Of a DNA stretch of 64,000 bases, positions 36,776-46,897 are shown one piece after another. The first letter of the stretch is position 1, and each line of letters opens with the position of its first letter. The DNA is taken from contig JBKBSO010000009.1 of assembly GCA_046291695.1 (NCBI GenBank), positions 1 to 64,000 on the forward strand, in the 5' to 3' direction. The notes beneath the pieces were generated by a model. That model was not told the origin of the DNA and did not search any database. It saw only the letters and a program-made list of their open reading frames with translations. This stretch comes from PNNG01 sp046291695 (lineage in GTDB: Bacteria; Bacteroidota; Bacteroidia; UBA7662). The position numbers and the translations under genes were made by a program.

Positions 36776-37533
36776 TGTTTAAAATTGAAACCCGCGAAGT
36801 CGACTTCTGGTATGGCCATACTCAAGTGCTCAACCGCATCTCTATCGGCATCCTACCCAATACCGTTACCGCCCTCATCGGCCCTTCGGGCTGCGGGAAG
36901 TCAACCTTCCTTAGGCTTCTTAACCGCATGAACGAACTCATCCCACAATCGCGACATCATGGCGAAGTTTTTATCGACGGTCGCGACATCTACAGCCCCG
37001 ACATCGACCTGTACGAATTACGCAAACGCGTGGGCATGGTTTTCCAAAAACCTAACCCATTCCCAAAAAGTATCTACGAAAATGTGGCTTTCGGCCTTCG
37101 AATTAAAGGCGTTAACCATCGGGGATTTATCGACGAACGCGTTGAACGCACCTTGCGTCAGGTATTCTTGTGGGAAGAAGTAAAAGACAAACTACAACAA
37201 CCGGCCCTCAACCTGAGTGGCGGGCAACAACAACGACTCTGCATTGCACGCGCCTTGGCCGTAGAACCTAGCATCTTGCTCATGGACGAACCAGCTTCCT
37301 CCCTCGACCCCATCAGTACCTCAAAACTCGAAGAACTGGTGTACGAACTTAAACAAACCTACACCATCGTGATGGTTACCCACAATATGCAACAAGCCAG
37401 CCGTACCAGCGACCGTACCGCTTTCCTCTACAAAGGTAACCTCATCGAATATAGCGATACCGCTACCTTTTTTACTAACCCAAGCAGCGAAAGCACCCAA
37501 AACTACATTACCGGCCGATTCAATGCCGATTGA
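36775..37533 (+). CDS. pstB: Phosphate ABC transporter ATP-binding protein
   Basis: 252 residues with Walker A GPSGCGKST (about 33-41), Q-loop VGMVFQKPNPFPKSIYENVAFG, signature LNLSGGQQQRLCIARALA, Walker B ILLMDEPASSLD and the switch His in VMVTHNMQQA. The FQKPNPFP segment is typical of PstB. It powers phosphate import. It starts one base into the pstA stop. No phoU follows: the next gene is convergent and ends eight bases away. Confidence 0.97.
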   Translation: MFKIETREVDFWYGHTQVLNRISIGILPNTVTALIGPSGCGKSTFLRLLNRMNELIPQSRHHGEVFIDGRDIYSPDIDLYELRKRVGMVFQKPNPFPKSIYENVAFGLRIKGVNHRGFIDERVERTLRQVFLWEEVKDKLQQPALNLSGGQQQRLCIARALAVEPSILLMDEPASSLDPISTSKLEELVYELKQTYTIVMVTHNMQQASRTSDRTAFLYKGNLIEYSDTATFFTNPSSESTQNYITGRFNAD

Positions 37534-37540
37534 AACCAAG

Positions 37541-40500
37541 CTAGGGAATAATCACCACGCGACCGTGCCAGTAATGCAGAGCATCTACAATACGATAACT
37601 GTATAAACCCGCCTGCAAGGACTGAAGCTGTACGTCTGTTTGCCGCTGGCCGGCTTCCAAAGCTTGCCGCATTACCAAACGGCCGCTTAAATCGTACAAT
37701 TCCCAAACCGCCTCCTTACCCCAAACTTCTTCTGTTTGAATGCGTACATGCGTGTTGGCCGGATTGGGATAAACCAATGCTTCACCCCTTTGCAAACTTG
37801 CTACACCAGTAGGAAAGCGATACTCACATCGGATGTCATTGGCCGGATTTACATCCAATGTAATGTACTTCGGATAGGCACAAAACTCTAAACTTCCGGG
37901 CTCAACCCAGGTCCACGACTGCGGAAAGGTAAAATGTAGCGTATCGCCGGGCGCCAAGCTGCGGTTTACAGTAGCTATGGCCAATTCGGCCCCATTCACC
38001 CGATAAGCAAGCACAAAGGTATCCAACGCTAAACTTCCAAAATTCTGTACCGCAACTTCTACTGCATAAAACACGCCGGGTACCACCTCCGACAAAATCG
38101 GCTGTATGATGCGGGTAAGGCCGGCATCAAAAGTACCTGTACTGGTAATAACCAAGCTGTCGGTAAAACTACAATTCCCCTTATCCAGTTCGAGGCGTAT
38201 GCTTCCCGAACCCATAATCAAACTTGGCAAAATCGGCTGCGTGCCGATAAGTTGTCCATTTACCCCATACCAACGTACGGCATCGGCCGGATTCCGAACA
38301 AAAATTTCAGCTGCCGGCCAAGCCTGCCCCGTAGGCGTGGCCCCAAAATCGCTGAGCATTTGGCCGGCTTCAAGATTTAAAACCGCATGCTGGAACACCG
38401 AACTAGACGGGTTCCGTTGTGCCAAAATAAATGTCCCCGGCTTACTCGTTTTGATATACAAATAAGCCCGCTGCCCAGGCACCAATAACAGCGGTCGCTG
38501 AAAGCTAAGTTGCCCCAAACCGGGCTGCAGCATTACCAAAGCACCGGAAGCAACCGGACTACTATGCAAGGCCGAAGGCGAAGTAATTCCGGGATATTCA
38601 GATTGCCAATACACTTGAACACCTGTAAATTCGGTCACATTTAGCCTTAAGGCCCATACTTCAGTAAACCGATTGGCCTCAAGGCTCAGCCAAACCCCAG
38701 ATGCACTGTCATTAAAGCTGGTAGCCGGACTCAAGCTGGTGCTGGCTGCCAGGCCGGCATCGAGGGTAATGGGAAGCCGTTCCGGGCCGCTGATGTCGGC
38801 CAACTGGGTTTGAAGTGGTTGACGGCTAATAAAACGTGCAGGCCCTATACGCAGGCTATCGCTTTGCACAAAAACACGTACACTCAACTGCTCGGGCTGT
38901 ACCGCTGCCGGCAAACTGGCCTGGTATAATCCCAAGCCCGAACCACTGCTAATTAAACTCATGGGTACCGACTGCTCCTGTCCCTGGCTGTTATGCCACC
39001 GCAAGCTTACCGATTGTACCTGCGACGGATTACTCACCAAACTGGTGATGGCCAGGGGAGCATTGGCTACGCAACTTATTTGATCGGCCGATGCCGTGGG
39101 TGCCAAACTGGTGTCGCCCAATAGGGCACGGCTTCCACCCAGGTCACTGATGCTAAATTGGTCGATGGCTATCCCTTCGAGCGCCAGGGGAGCACTGCTG
39201 GTATCGAAATCATGGTAAAACATGATCCTAAAACGGATGCTACTTGCTGCCGTTAGCTCAGGCATAAGGAATACAGCTTGCGACCAGCTGGTTCTACCTT
39301 CACCCGTCCAAGCCGGTCCATTCACCGAAGCATGTAAAGGAGCCGGAGCATCGTACCATCCTTGACTGCCAAATGCAAATAAATCACCCAACAACTCCCA
39401 GCCTTGACCCCGATTGAACTGCATTTGCGCCAACATGCGACTCGATAGCTGATGGCGAATAGCAAACCGCATTACCGGAATACCCAAGCCGCTGAAATCA
39501 AAACATGGACTTTCGAGCCAACTTCGCTCTCCCCGGTTGGGCAAACCCGAAGGGTTGGTAATCCAACACCATTCCCCATCGGCAGCGGCATTCATCAAAG
39601 GCCCTGTTGGTTTGGCGCGCTCCCAACTGCTGTTGAAGCCCCCAGTTTGCCAGCCTTGTGCGGTTTCGAAATTGGCAAGATACGGATAGGCCGTAACCTG
39701 GGCCACACGCACATGCGGCAAGCGAATGGTATCGTAGCCGCGGTAGGTATCGCCCAAGTTGGCTGTAAAAAAAGAAAGCTGGCCAGTGGCTGAATTTTGT
39801 GCCGCGAGGCTAAGCTGAACCGTATCTACATCGCCAGGGAACAACAAGCGATTCACATCGCGATATTGCACCGCATGGGAATTTATTTGTCCACCTACCC
39901 GAATTTGATTTAATATTGCTAACCCTGTATTACGCACAAACAAGGTGGCCTGAACAGGCTGTTGGGCGTCGCACGGGTCGTATTGAAATTGAACGCTATC
40001 GAGCACCAGATTTTCGATAGAATATCCATCCAATTCGAGCGCATCGAGGGCTATATAAGCCAATGAATCGGCCGTGGCAACCAATATCCAGCGTAGCGCA
40101 TCGGTTTGTGTATTCAGCAAAAGATTGCGCATTTGCCAGCGAGCATCTGCCGCCTGCGACTGCGGTTGGGTGATCGAGTCTATGGTATGCCAACCACCAC
40201 CCCAACGGGCCTGAACCCACATCTGCATTTGCCCCCGGCTGTGTAACCGGTATCGTAACGCATACAGTTCAAGCGGATCGAAAGCCAGACACTCCCACTG
40301 ATAAACGGCAGAATCTCCGGCCTGCGCATACCGGGCATCGGCCAGCAGGTAATGTCCGGTTGCATCCTCCGAAGCATCACGTAACGGACCACGCCCACCT
40401 GAAATGGCTGTGGCTGCTTGCCGCCGAAGCCCAAAGCCTGCTCCACCTGCTGTCAACTGCTGATCAGCCATTTCAAAATCGCGAACTTGTGGGAACTGAT

Positions 40501-42265
40501 TTAGCAAAGTATTCCGCACACTTCCAAATAGGCTGTCATTTTCGGGTCGGCCATCATACTGGCTATCTGGATAAATTTCTACCCAATAATCACCGGGCGC
40601 TGTAAAATTGAGCTGGGTACTAAAGCTTATCCACTGCTCCGAAGCCGGAGCAAGCTGGCCACTGAATTGTTCAACCGCCAACAACTGGCCATTCAGCAAT
40701 AAGCGCAGGCGCGGGGCAGGAAGGCTATCCAATCCCAAATTGCGGATGAGCAGCTGCGGAAAAACCGGTGAAGGATTACAGCCCGAAGCTGGTAGGTTAA
40801 GCCCTACCAACGCCAATTCTCGGGCAGGTGGTTCAAATTCATATGCCCCCACATCAGGGATCAACCCACGAATAGCTCCACTAAAATCCAACTGTAGCCC
40901 TGGCAAGGAAATCCCCTTGTTGTCGATAGCAGTAGCACTGGGTTGCATGCGCCGTGGGCCTAAAAAAGCCGCTGAGGCAAGCACTGAGTTTAGATCGCGC
41001 TGTGTGGCACTGCGCCAAGCCGCTAAAGTAGCAAAGTCTTGTAGGGGCGGTCCGTATAAGCGAAAATAAGACGTGCCCCCGCCCCCCCCCAACCAAAAGG
41101 CGTTGTGATCGGTATATCCGGCCAAATTCCATGGTCGAACCAGTGCCCTGAAGTTAGCCGGAAAACTGCCTCCGGCCATTGGTGCTGCTTCAAATATATT
41201 GTTGAAACAGGCGAGGGAGTCGCCCGGGTGTCGGCTACCACTCATGAATAAAATGGCCTGTAGGCTATCGGCCGATTGGTTCTGAAGCTGCACCCCCAGG
41301 CTGTTGTGCGCAAACAACAAAGCAGTAGCACCTGCCGCACTATCGGTTTGTAAATGAATCAAGCGAATGGCTTGGGAGAGCGGCCAGCTACGGCCATCAA
41401 CTTGCCCTTCAAAAACATTGTTGTACACCCGATTGAAGCCCGCCATACCATCGGCCAAAGCGGCCCGGAGGTGTAAAAGCTTCCCAGGCAAGGATCCCTG
41501 GATTTGATTGTTGTAAAAATCGAGTCGATAAAGCCTTTCGAGCCCAATGACACATGCCATGCTGTCGGCATGGCGTACGCTACCAAAGTAGTTATGATGA
41601 AGCTGGGCATCGTGCGCTCCAGCCAGTTGCAAGGCGAAATTGCGATAATTCGACACATGATTGTGCGCAAATACCAGGTGAAAAGCTGAATCGGCATGTA
41701 CGATTTGTACACCACCATAAAAACCGCTGATGTGGTTATGGCCAAGCGTGAACGTTCCGGCTGTAGCTTCAATGGCGATTGCAAGATTAGTCGCCCTGGC
41801 ATCGGCACTCAGATCCTCAAGCCGTGAATCCAGCAGCCGAAATGTATCGGCCATTACCACTGAAATCAACGGGCCACCATTTACGCCGAGCTGAGTCCTA
41901 AGCAATTGTAAGCCATTTAACTCCCAACGACCTCCCGTAACCACACTAAAAATTGACGGACTCAACGCAAGCGGATCAGCTTCAAATACCACTGAAGCAT
42001 TGCCCTGAATACGTACCAAGTGATGGGTAGCCGGAAGCTGATGGTGACTGCGCCAGATGCCGGTTTGCAATTGTAAAATTACCGGACCGCTTACATTGCC
42101 ACAGGCAATTTGAGCCAGGGCTTGCTCAAGCGTCGAAAAATCTGCCGTACTGCTGCCAACCGTGTAGGTGCCGCCGGCAAGCGGATTACATTGCGCCCAA
42201 AGCGACTGGCTTGCGCCAAAAAAGAGCGTAATGCCAAGGGTGAATAGTAAAAGTTTTTTGCACAT
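37541..42265 (-). CDS. Large T9SS surface protein, beta-helix and CARDB-like domains
   Basis: 1574 residues. A signal peptide (ending GASQSLWAQ) is followed by a pectin-lyase-like right-handed beta helix over about residues 30-460 (HNHISGFYGGVQI, FAHNHVSNYRNFAL, LHHNYFGSVRHAD), then CARDB-like segments (LLIRNLGLDSLPAPRL, VQNFGSLALDTFVL), intervening beta modules with jelly-roll-like character, and a type A T9SS sorting domain at the end (VYPNPANTHVRI, WELYDLSGRLVM, GLYSYRI). It is probably an adhesin or carbohydrate-interacting surface protein; no catalytic motif is evident. The coding strand has a run of nine G (41082-41090) at a glycine-rich site about residue 395. Confidence 0.85.
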   Translation of the reverse strand: MCKKLLLFTLGITLFFGASQSLWAQCNPLAGGTYTVGSSTADFSTLEQALAQIACGNVSGPVILQLQTGIWRSHHQLPATHHLVRIQGNASVVFEADPLALSPSIFSVVTGGRWELNGLQLLRTQLGVNGGPLISVVMADTFRLLDSRLEDLSADARATNLAIAIEATAGTFTLGHNHISGFYGGVQIVHADSAFHLVFAHNHVSNYRNFALQLAGAHDAQLHHNYFGSVRHADSMACVIGLERLYRLDFYNNQIQGSLPGKLLHLRAALADGMAGFNRVYNNVFEGQVDGRSWPLSQAIRLIHLQTDSAAGATALLFAHNSLGVQLQNQSADSLQAILFMSGSRHPGDSLACFNNIFEAAPMAGGSFPANFRALVRPWNLAGYTDHNAFWLGGGGGTSYFRLYGPPLQDFATLAAWRSATQRDLNSVLASAAFLGPRRMQPSATAIDNKGISLPGLQLDFSGAIRGLIPDVGAYEFEPPARELALVGLNLPASGCNPSPVFPQLLIRNLGLDSLPAPRLRLLLNGQLLAVEQFSGQLAPASEQWISFSTQLNFTAPGDYWVEIYPDSQYDGRPENDSLFGSVRNTLLNQFPQVRDFEMADQQLTAGGAGFGLRRQAATAISGGRGPLRDASEDATGHYLLADARYAQAGDSAVYQWECLAFDPLELYALRYRLHSRGQMQMWVQARWGGGWHTIDSITQPQSQAADARWQMRNLLLNTQTDALRWILVATADSLAYIALDALELDGYSIENLVLDSVQFQYDPCDAQQPVQATLFVRNTGLAILNQIRVGGQINSHAVQYRDVNRLLFPGDVDTVQLSLAAQNSATGQLSFFTANLGDTYRGYDTIRLPHVRVAQVTAYPYLANFETAQGWQTGGFNSSWERAKPTGPLMNAAADGEWCWITNPSGLPNRGERSWLESPCFDFSGLGIPVMRFAIRHQLSSRMLAQMQFNRGQGWELLGDLFAFGSQGWYDAPAPLHASVNGPAWTGEGRTSWSQAVFLMPELTAASSIRFRIMFYHDFDTSSAPLALEGIAIDQFSISDLGGSRALLGDTSLAPTASADQISCVANAPLAITSLVSNPSQVQSVSLRWHNSQGQEQSVPMSLISSGSGLGLYQASLPAAVQPEQLSVRVFVQSDSLRIGPARFISRQPLQTQLADISGPERLPITLDAGLAASTSLSPATSFNDSASGVWLSLEANRFTEVWALRLNVTEFTGVQVYWQSEYPGITSPSALHSSPVASGALVMLQPGLGQLSFQRPLLLVPGQRAYLYIKTSKPGTFILAQRNPSSSVFQHAVLNLEAGQMLSDFGATPTGQAWPAAEIFVRNPADAVRWYGVNGQLIGTQPILPSLIMGSGSIRLELDKGNCSFTDSLVITSTGTFDAGLTRIIQPILSEVVPGVFYAVEVAVQNFGSLALDTFVLAYRVNGAELAIATVNRSLAPGDTLHFTFPQSWTWVEPGSLEFCAYPKYITLDVNPANDIRCEYRFPTGVASLQRGEALVYPNPANTHVRIQTEEVWGKEAVWELYDLSGRLVMRQALEAGQRQTDVQLQSLQAGLYSYRIVDALHYWHGRVVIIP

Positions 42266-42673
42266 AAATCAATGGGTGAAGATACGGCCTTACAGGAGCA
42301 CTCAGACTAAAATACGATTAAAAATCGTTGTAAACCATCGCATGTCATTCAGGGCCGTTACGGCATCGGCTTCTGGCATTCGGAATCTAAGGTCATTGAG
42401 CTACGTCTTTACCTACAAGCCGTTGATGATGCAAGGTCTGCTAGTGCTCCTTACTGGTTCAAAAGGGTGCAGAGCAAATCCCCAAGCCCGCAAGCGCAAA
42501 AATATGGGGCTTCTGCCTTTCGTGTTAATACCCCTTAGGACCTGATTGGTTTGACCTGTACAACCCCAAACAACCGACTACGACCAAAAGCAGCCCTAAG
42601 GCATTTCAATAAGCTATCGGTTAATGACTGCCTTAAACCGGAACTTTTGTGCTATTATTGGGTTTGCAATTTT
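42266..42673. other. 408-base divergent spacer
   Basis: Between the divergent surface-protein and Crp/Fnr genes. I see no gene or strong promoter match; AAGCCC...GGGCTT is the only small inverted repeat noticed (about 42484-42512). Confidence 0.4.
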
Positions 42674-43312
42674 ATGGACACACCACTCAATGCTATATTT
42701 CCTCAACTCGAAAAAACCGTAATCGAAAAACTAACTGCAAACGGCCAGCGAAAGATTTTTAAACGCGACGATATTTTGATGGACAGCGGACAGTACATCA
42801 AAAACAGTGTCATCATACTCCATGGTCGGGTCAAGGTTTATCGTCAGGATGATGAAGGGCAAGAGTTTTTTCTATATTTCCTCGAAGCAGGACAAGCCTG
42901 TGCCATAAGCATGATCTGTGCCATCCGCCAAGAAACCAGCGGACTCACCGCGGTAGCCGACGAAGAAACTGAAGTGCTTATCTTACCTATAGCGCTTATG
43001 GAAGAGCTGATGCAACAACACCGAAGCTGGTATCAGTATGTGTTGCAAACCTATCGTCAGCGTTTCGAAGAAGTATTGGCCAGCCTCGAGCAAGTAGCCT
43101 TCCGCAGCATGGATGAGCGTTTGGTATTCTACCTGAAAAAGCAGCAGGAAAGTTTACACACCCAACTCATACCACGCACGCATGAACAGATTGCCCATGA
43201 TCTAGGGAGTTCGCGTGTGGTGATTTCCCGACTGCTCAAAGCCATGGAGCACAAGGGATATGTAAAACTCCACCGCAACCAGCTCGAAATTTTGCGCTTA
43301 CCACAAGTATAG
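42674..43312 (+). CDS. Crp/Fnr-family transcriptional regulator
   Basis: 212 residues from ATG 42674 (MDTPLNAIFPQLEKTVI); the frame extends upstream, but that part lies outside the family. Cyclic-nucleotide-binding-like beta roll: RVKVYRQDDEGQEFFLYFLEAGQACAIS (read in parts); C-terminal HTH: THEQIAHDLGSSRVVISRLLKAMEHKGYVKL with the recognition helix SSRVVISRLLKAM. No cysteine cluster of the FNR type is seen, and the phosphate-binding cassette for cAMP is not obvious. Targets are unknown; the PhoD-like gene lies 110 bases downstream. Confidence 0.9.
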   Translation: MDTPLNAIFPQLEKTVIEKLTANGQRKIFKRDDILMDSGQYIKNSVIILHGRVKVYRQDDEGQEFFLYFLEAGQACAISMICAIRQETSGLTAVADEETEVLILPIALMEELMQQHRSWYQYVLQTYRQRFEEVLASLEQVAFRSMDERLVFYLKKQQESLHTQLIPRTHEQIAHDLGSSRVVISRLLKAMEHKGYVKLHRNQLEILRLPQV

Positions 43313-43422
43313 CAAAGCGTATATGGGCTCCTGCTTGTAGCTGACCATTTATCATTCAAGCCCGCAATATTTTTTTGAAGCACATTTAACATGCTCCTAA
43401 ACTTCATTGATTAATTTGCGTC

Positions 43423-44727
43423 ATGAAACAGTTAGCCCTTCTCTTCCTTTGTCTTCTATCCACTTCCGTGCTCGCCCAATTGCGCTCGGGCCCCATGCTG
43501 GGCTATGTTGAAATGCGCGAAGCCGCCATTTGGATACAAGCCGAAAAATCGGCTGTGATCAACCTCGAATACCGGGCTAAAGGCGCTGCCAAATGGAAAA
43601 ATGTCGGATCAACTGTTACCAAAGCCGACCAAGCCCACATTGCCCGCTTCATCATTGGCAATCTCGAACCCGGCCAAGCCTACGAATATCGATTTTACCT
43701 GAATGCCAAATTGTACGGCAAGGAAAATCCCTATCGCTTCAATACCCAGAAATTATGGCAATGGCGCGAAGATCCACCCAATTTCAAAATTGCCATGGGA
43801 AGTTGTGCTTATGTATCGGAGCAGGCTTTCGACCGACCAGGCGAACCCTATGGTGGCGATTATCACATATTTGGCCATATTGCCCAACAACAACCCGACA
43901 TGATGCTTTGGCTGGGCGACAATGTGTATTTACGTGAAGCCGACTGGAACAGCTATTCCGGCATGCTGCATCGCTACAACCACAGCCGGCAATTACCCGA
44001 ACTTCAGCCCTTGCTGGAGGCCTGTCCGAATTACGCCATATGGGACGACCACGATTTTGGCCCAAACGATGCCAATGGCAGCTGGGTGCACAAGCAGCGG
44101 AGCCTGGAGCTCTTCAAGCTTTTCTGGGCCAACAATAGCTATGGCATGCCCGAGTTTGATGGCATCAGCAGCAGTTTTAGCTTCAATGATGTCGACTTTT
44201 TTATGCTCGATAACCGCTTCCACCGAAGTTCAGAAAAATTGGCCGACAGTTGCGAACGCCAAATGCTGGGCGATGCCCAAATCAACTGGCTGATCAATGC
44301 CCTCAAATCAAGTCTCGCCAGTTTCAAAATTGTGGCGGTAGGCAGCCAGGTATTAAATACTGAAGCGCTGTACGAAAACTACGCACAATTTCCCTGTGAG
44401 CGCGAAAAACTCCTGAACGCCATTGCTCGGGAAGGCATCAAAAATGTAATTTTCGCTACCGGTGACCGCCACCACAGTGAATTGAGCCGCTTCGAAAAAG
44501 AAGGCATCGTGATGTACGACATTACGGCATCGCCACTTACGAGCAAAGCGGGACACAGTCGCGATAACGAGCACAACAAAAACCGGGTAGAAGGTAGCTT
44601 GATTGTGCAGCGTAACTTTACCACTTTGGAAATAAGCGGCCCACGCAAGCAGCGCGAACTATTAGTCCGGAATTTCGACAGCCATGGGCAGGAATTGTAC
44701 AGCACCCGCATTGCACAACAACACTAA
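43423..44727 (+). CDS. Exported PhoD-like alkaline phosphatase/phosphodiesterase
   Basis: 434 residues with a signal peptide (MKQLALLFLCLLSTSVLAQ). An N-terminal fibronectin-like PhoD_N domain (about 20-115) precedes the metallophosphatase core: FKIAMGSCAYVSE, MLWLGDNVYLREADW, YAIWDDHDFGPNDANGSW and FATGDRHHSEL, supplying the Asp/Asn/His metal ligands. Such enzymes cleave phosphodiesters or monoesters in the periplasm with Ca2+/Fe3+. It could work with the nearby Pst system but lies on the other side of a 5-kb gene and is not part of its operon. Confidence 0.92.
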   Translation: MKQLALLFLCLLSTSVLAQLRSGPMLGYVEMREAAIWIQAEKSAVINLEYRAKGAAKWKNVGSTVTKADQAHIARFIIGNLEPGQAYEYRFYLNAKLYGKENPYRFNTQKLWQWREDPPNFKIAMGSCAYVSEQAFDRPGEPYGGDYHIFGHIAQQQPDMMLWLGDNVYLREADWNSYSGMLHRYNHSRQLPELQPLLEACPNYAIWDDHDFGPNDANGSWVHKQRSLELFKLFWANNSYGMPEFDGISSSFSFNDVDFFMLDNRFHRSSEKLADSCERQMLGDAQINWLINALKSSLASFKIVAVGSQVLNTEALYENYAQFPCEREKLLNAIAREGIKNVIFATGDRHHSELSRFEKEGIVMYDITASPLTSKAGHSRDNEHNKNRVEGSLIVQRNFTTLEISGPRKQRELLVRNFDSHGQELYSTRIAQQH

Positions 44728-44765
44728 GGCCTTGAGCATTCACGACCAATACGCATCTTTACAAG

Positions 44766-45464
44766 ATGAAAGCGGCATTTCGTTTTATCGGCAAACTTAT
44801 CCTCTGGTGCTTTGGGCTGAGCATTGGAATAACGGTTTTATATCGTTTTGTGCCTGTGCCCTTGAGTCCACTTATGCTCATCCGGCTTACAGAAGCCCCA
44901 CAGCAGCAGCAAAAACACCGGCTCAAAAAGCAATGGGTATCATACGATAAAATTTCGCCCGAATTGGTAAAGGCTGTGGTAGCCAGTGAAGACCAAAAGT
45001 TCATGCAGCACAGTGGTTTCGATTTTGAAGCTATCGAAAAAGCTAAAAAGCGAAACAAAAGCGGCAAAAAACGTAAGCTTGGCGGCAGCACCATCAGCAT
45101 GCAAACGGCTAAAAACGTTTTTTTATGGCCCGCAAGAAATTGGTTTCGAAAAGGCCTCGAAGCCTATTTTACCGTGCTCATTGAGCTGCTTTGGCCCAAG
45201 CAGCGCATCATGGAGGTGTACTTGAATGTTATTGAAATGGGGCCCGGCATTTATGGTGCTGAGGCGGCGTCGCAGCATTGGTTTGGCAAGCCTGCAGCTA
45301 AACTCAGCAGCCGCGAAGCCGCACTCCTGGCTGCCTGTTTACCCGACCCGCGCAGGCGAAATCCGGCACGGCCATCAGCTTACATCAGCGGGCGCGCTAC
45401 TGCCATTCAGGCACAAATGTACCGCTTGCCAAAAAGCAGCTGGCCCCAGCCTACTGCAAAATGA
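44766..45464 (+). CDS. mtgA: Monofunctional biosynthetic peptidoglycan transglycosylase
   Basis: 232 residues with one N-terminal membrane helix (about 7-27) and a GT51 domain: VKAVVASEDQKFMQHSGFDF (catalytic Glu in ASEDQKF), GGSTISMQTAKNVFLWP, KQRIMEVYLNVIEMGPGIYGAEAASQHWF and LSSREAALLAACLPDPRRRNP. No transpeptidase domain follows, hence MtgA. It polymerises lipid II. A CATCTTTA box ends four bases before the ATG. The 3' end overlaps the convergent esterase gene by 14 bases. Confidence 0.95.
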   Translation: MKAAFRFIGKLILWCFGLSIGITVLYRFVPVPLSPLMLIRLTEAPQQQQKHRLKKQWVSYDKISPELVKAVVASEDQKFMQHSGFDFEAIEKAKKRNKSGKKRKLGGSTISMQTAKNVFLWPARNWFRKGLEAYFTVLIELLWPKQRIMEVYLNVIEMGPGIYGAEAASQHWFGKPAAKLSSREAALLAACLPDPRRRNPARPSAYISGRATAIQAQMYRLPKSSWPQPTAK

Positions 45465-46845
45465 ATTTAGCCAAATAGGTTGTTTGGCCCTGACTGGCGT
45501 AAAGCAAGTAAATGCCCGGGCTGAGCGCATGCAGTTCGAGGCTATCGCCAGGCTGGTAGTTTCCCTGCAGCAATACCCGTCCTTGCATATCGGCTATGCG
45601 GTAATCGGCAGGCAAATCTTGTGGTAAATCGAGGTACAGTAGCCCATTACTCGGATTGGGATACATTTTGAGTTGTTGCAATGCTAAGTCGTTGGTGGCT
45701 ACCGTCCGGCCAAACAGCCATTGATAAGCCGGGCCAAATTCGCGACGCCAAAACCATTCGCTATGCTGCCCATCGGCCTTTACCACCAACTTAACTTCGG
45801 AGGGTGAAAAGCCGAAGCTGAGCATTTGGTTGCGGAGTTGCGCTGTTTGCAAGACCATGGTACTGCTTTCGAGCTCGCCAGCCAGCAGGTAAAAGCGCAT
45901 GGGGTGCAAGCGACCTGTTTGGCCGACCTGGTTAAAGATTTCACTGCTAAACCAGAGGGAAGGCGAAAAAACGCCAGCCTTCGAAAACACCTGTTGGTAC
46001 TTCATAGCGGCATACTGGCTGATAAATCCACCCATACTGCTGCCCATGATGGCGGTAGCATCGCGACTGCTATCGGTTCTAAAATGTTGGTCGATATAAG
46101 GTTTTAAGCTATGCACGATAAAATCGACATAATCATCACCCTGTCCGCCTCCATAGCTGGGATTAACCCAGGGGCTGTATTCATTAATTCGCTGTGCACC
46201 AGCATTGTCGATGCCGACTACAATAATACCCGGATCGCCCAGATTATGTAAAAAATCGAGGGTTTCGTCTACCTCCCATTCGCCGGCGAACGAACGTTGA
46301 GCATCGAATAGGTTTTGGCCATCGTGCATATATATGACCGGGAAGCGCAAACTGGTGTCTTGCTGATAATTAGGTGGTAAATAGAGGGTTATGCGGCGGT
46401 GACGATTGAGTTGCGGTATAAAAAAACTATCGGTGAGCAGTTGCACTTGGGCAGTAGCTGTGCTGCCCCCTCCTCCACCATGCAAATCTTCCCAACTCAG
46501 GATATGGATAAAAACCGTATCGAAAGCAGGTCCAAAAGTGTAGGTGCGATTTGGTCGTTGGCCACCATTGGCATTCCCTTCTACTGAAGCCCAGCTGCCG
46601 CGGGTGAACTTAAAAGCAATTTGACCGGTACCGGCCGGTAAGCTGATGTATTTGTCGCCATTCCACAAGTCGCTAAGGGTATACTGCTGGTTTCCGGGAT
46701 TCCATCCATTAAATGTACCTGCGATAAAAATGGGATCATTAGGTGGGGTATTGGCCGGTAAATTTCTGACGACAAAGGTTACTTGTGCATGGGCTAAACT
46801 GCTCAGGAACGCAAGCAAAAACAGCAACTTAAACTTCTGACTCAT
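45451..46845 (-). CDS. T9SS-exported esterase with CBM-like N-terminal domain
   Basis: 464 residues from Met at 46845, chosen for its signal peptide (MSQKFKLLFLLAFLSSLAHAQ). A beta domain of the CBM20/48 type follows (PNDPIFIAGTFNGWNPGN, residues about 22-115), a Gly-rich linker (GGGGGS), an esterase D/Fes-type alpha/beta hydrolase domain (about 130-380; FPVIYMHDGQNLFD, nucleophile elbow GSSMGG, final His in QHSEWFWRREF), and a T9SS sorting domain (MYPNPSNGLLYLDL ... GIYLLYAS). Likely acts on acylated glycans or siderophores at the cell surface. Confidence 0.9.
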   Translation of the reverse strand: MSQKFKLLFLLAFLSSLAHAQVTFVVRNLPANTPPNDPIFIAGTFNGWNPGNQQYTLSDLWNGDKYISLPAGTGQIAFKFTRGSWASVEGNANGGQRPNRTYTFGPAFDTVFIHILSWEDLHGGGGGSTATAQVQLLTDSFFIPQLNRHRRITLYLPPNYQQDTSLRFPVIYMHDGQNLFDAQRSFAGEWEVDETLDFLHNLGDPGIIVVGIDNAGAQRINEYSPWVNPSYGGGQGDDYVDFIVHSLKPYIDQHFRTDSSRDATAIMGSSMGGFISQYAAMKYQQVFSKAGVFSPSLWFSSEIFNQVGQTGRLHPMRFYLLAGELESSTMVLQTAQLRNQMLSFGFSPSEVKLVVKADGQHSEWFWRREFGPAYQWLFGRTVATNDLALQQLKMYPNPSNGLLYLDLPQDLPADYRIADMQGRVLLQGNYQPGDSLELHALSPGIYLLYASQGQTTYLAKFILQ

Positions 46846-46883
46846 ATTGGCAGCAATTTTGCGTATTGGGGCGTGCAAAGAAT

Positions 46884-46891
46884 TATCTTTG
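46884..46891 (+). promoter_or_regulatory. Promoter of the lptG operon
   Basis: TATCTTTG is an exact TAnnTTTG, six bases before ATG 46898; TTTG at 46858-46861 is suitably placed as the -33 element (22-base spacer). This is the best-formed Bacteroidota promoter in the window and implies a very short leader. Confidence 0.65.
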
Positions 46892-46897
46892 CCGAGA

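Noticed and set aside
40608..41069. 153-codon + strand frame opposite the surface-protein gene
   Set aside because: Shadow frame within a 1574-residue gene with signal peptide and sorting domain.
42484..42512. AAGCCC/GGGCTT stem in the divergent spacer as an RNA gene
   Set aside because: Only six pairs, no tRNA-like or terminator features.
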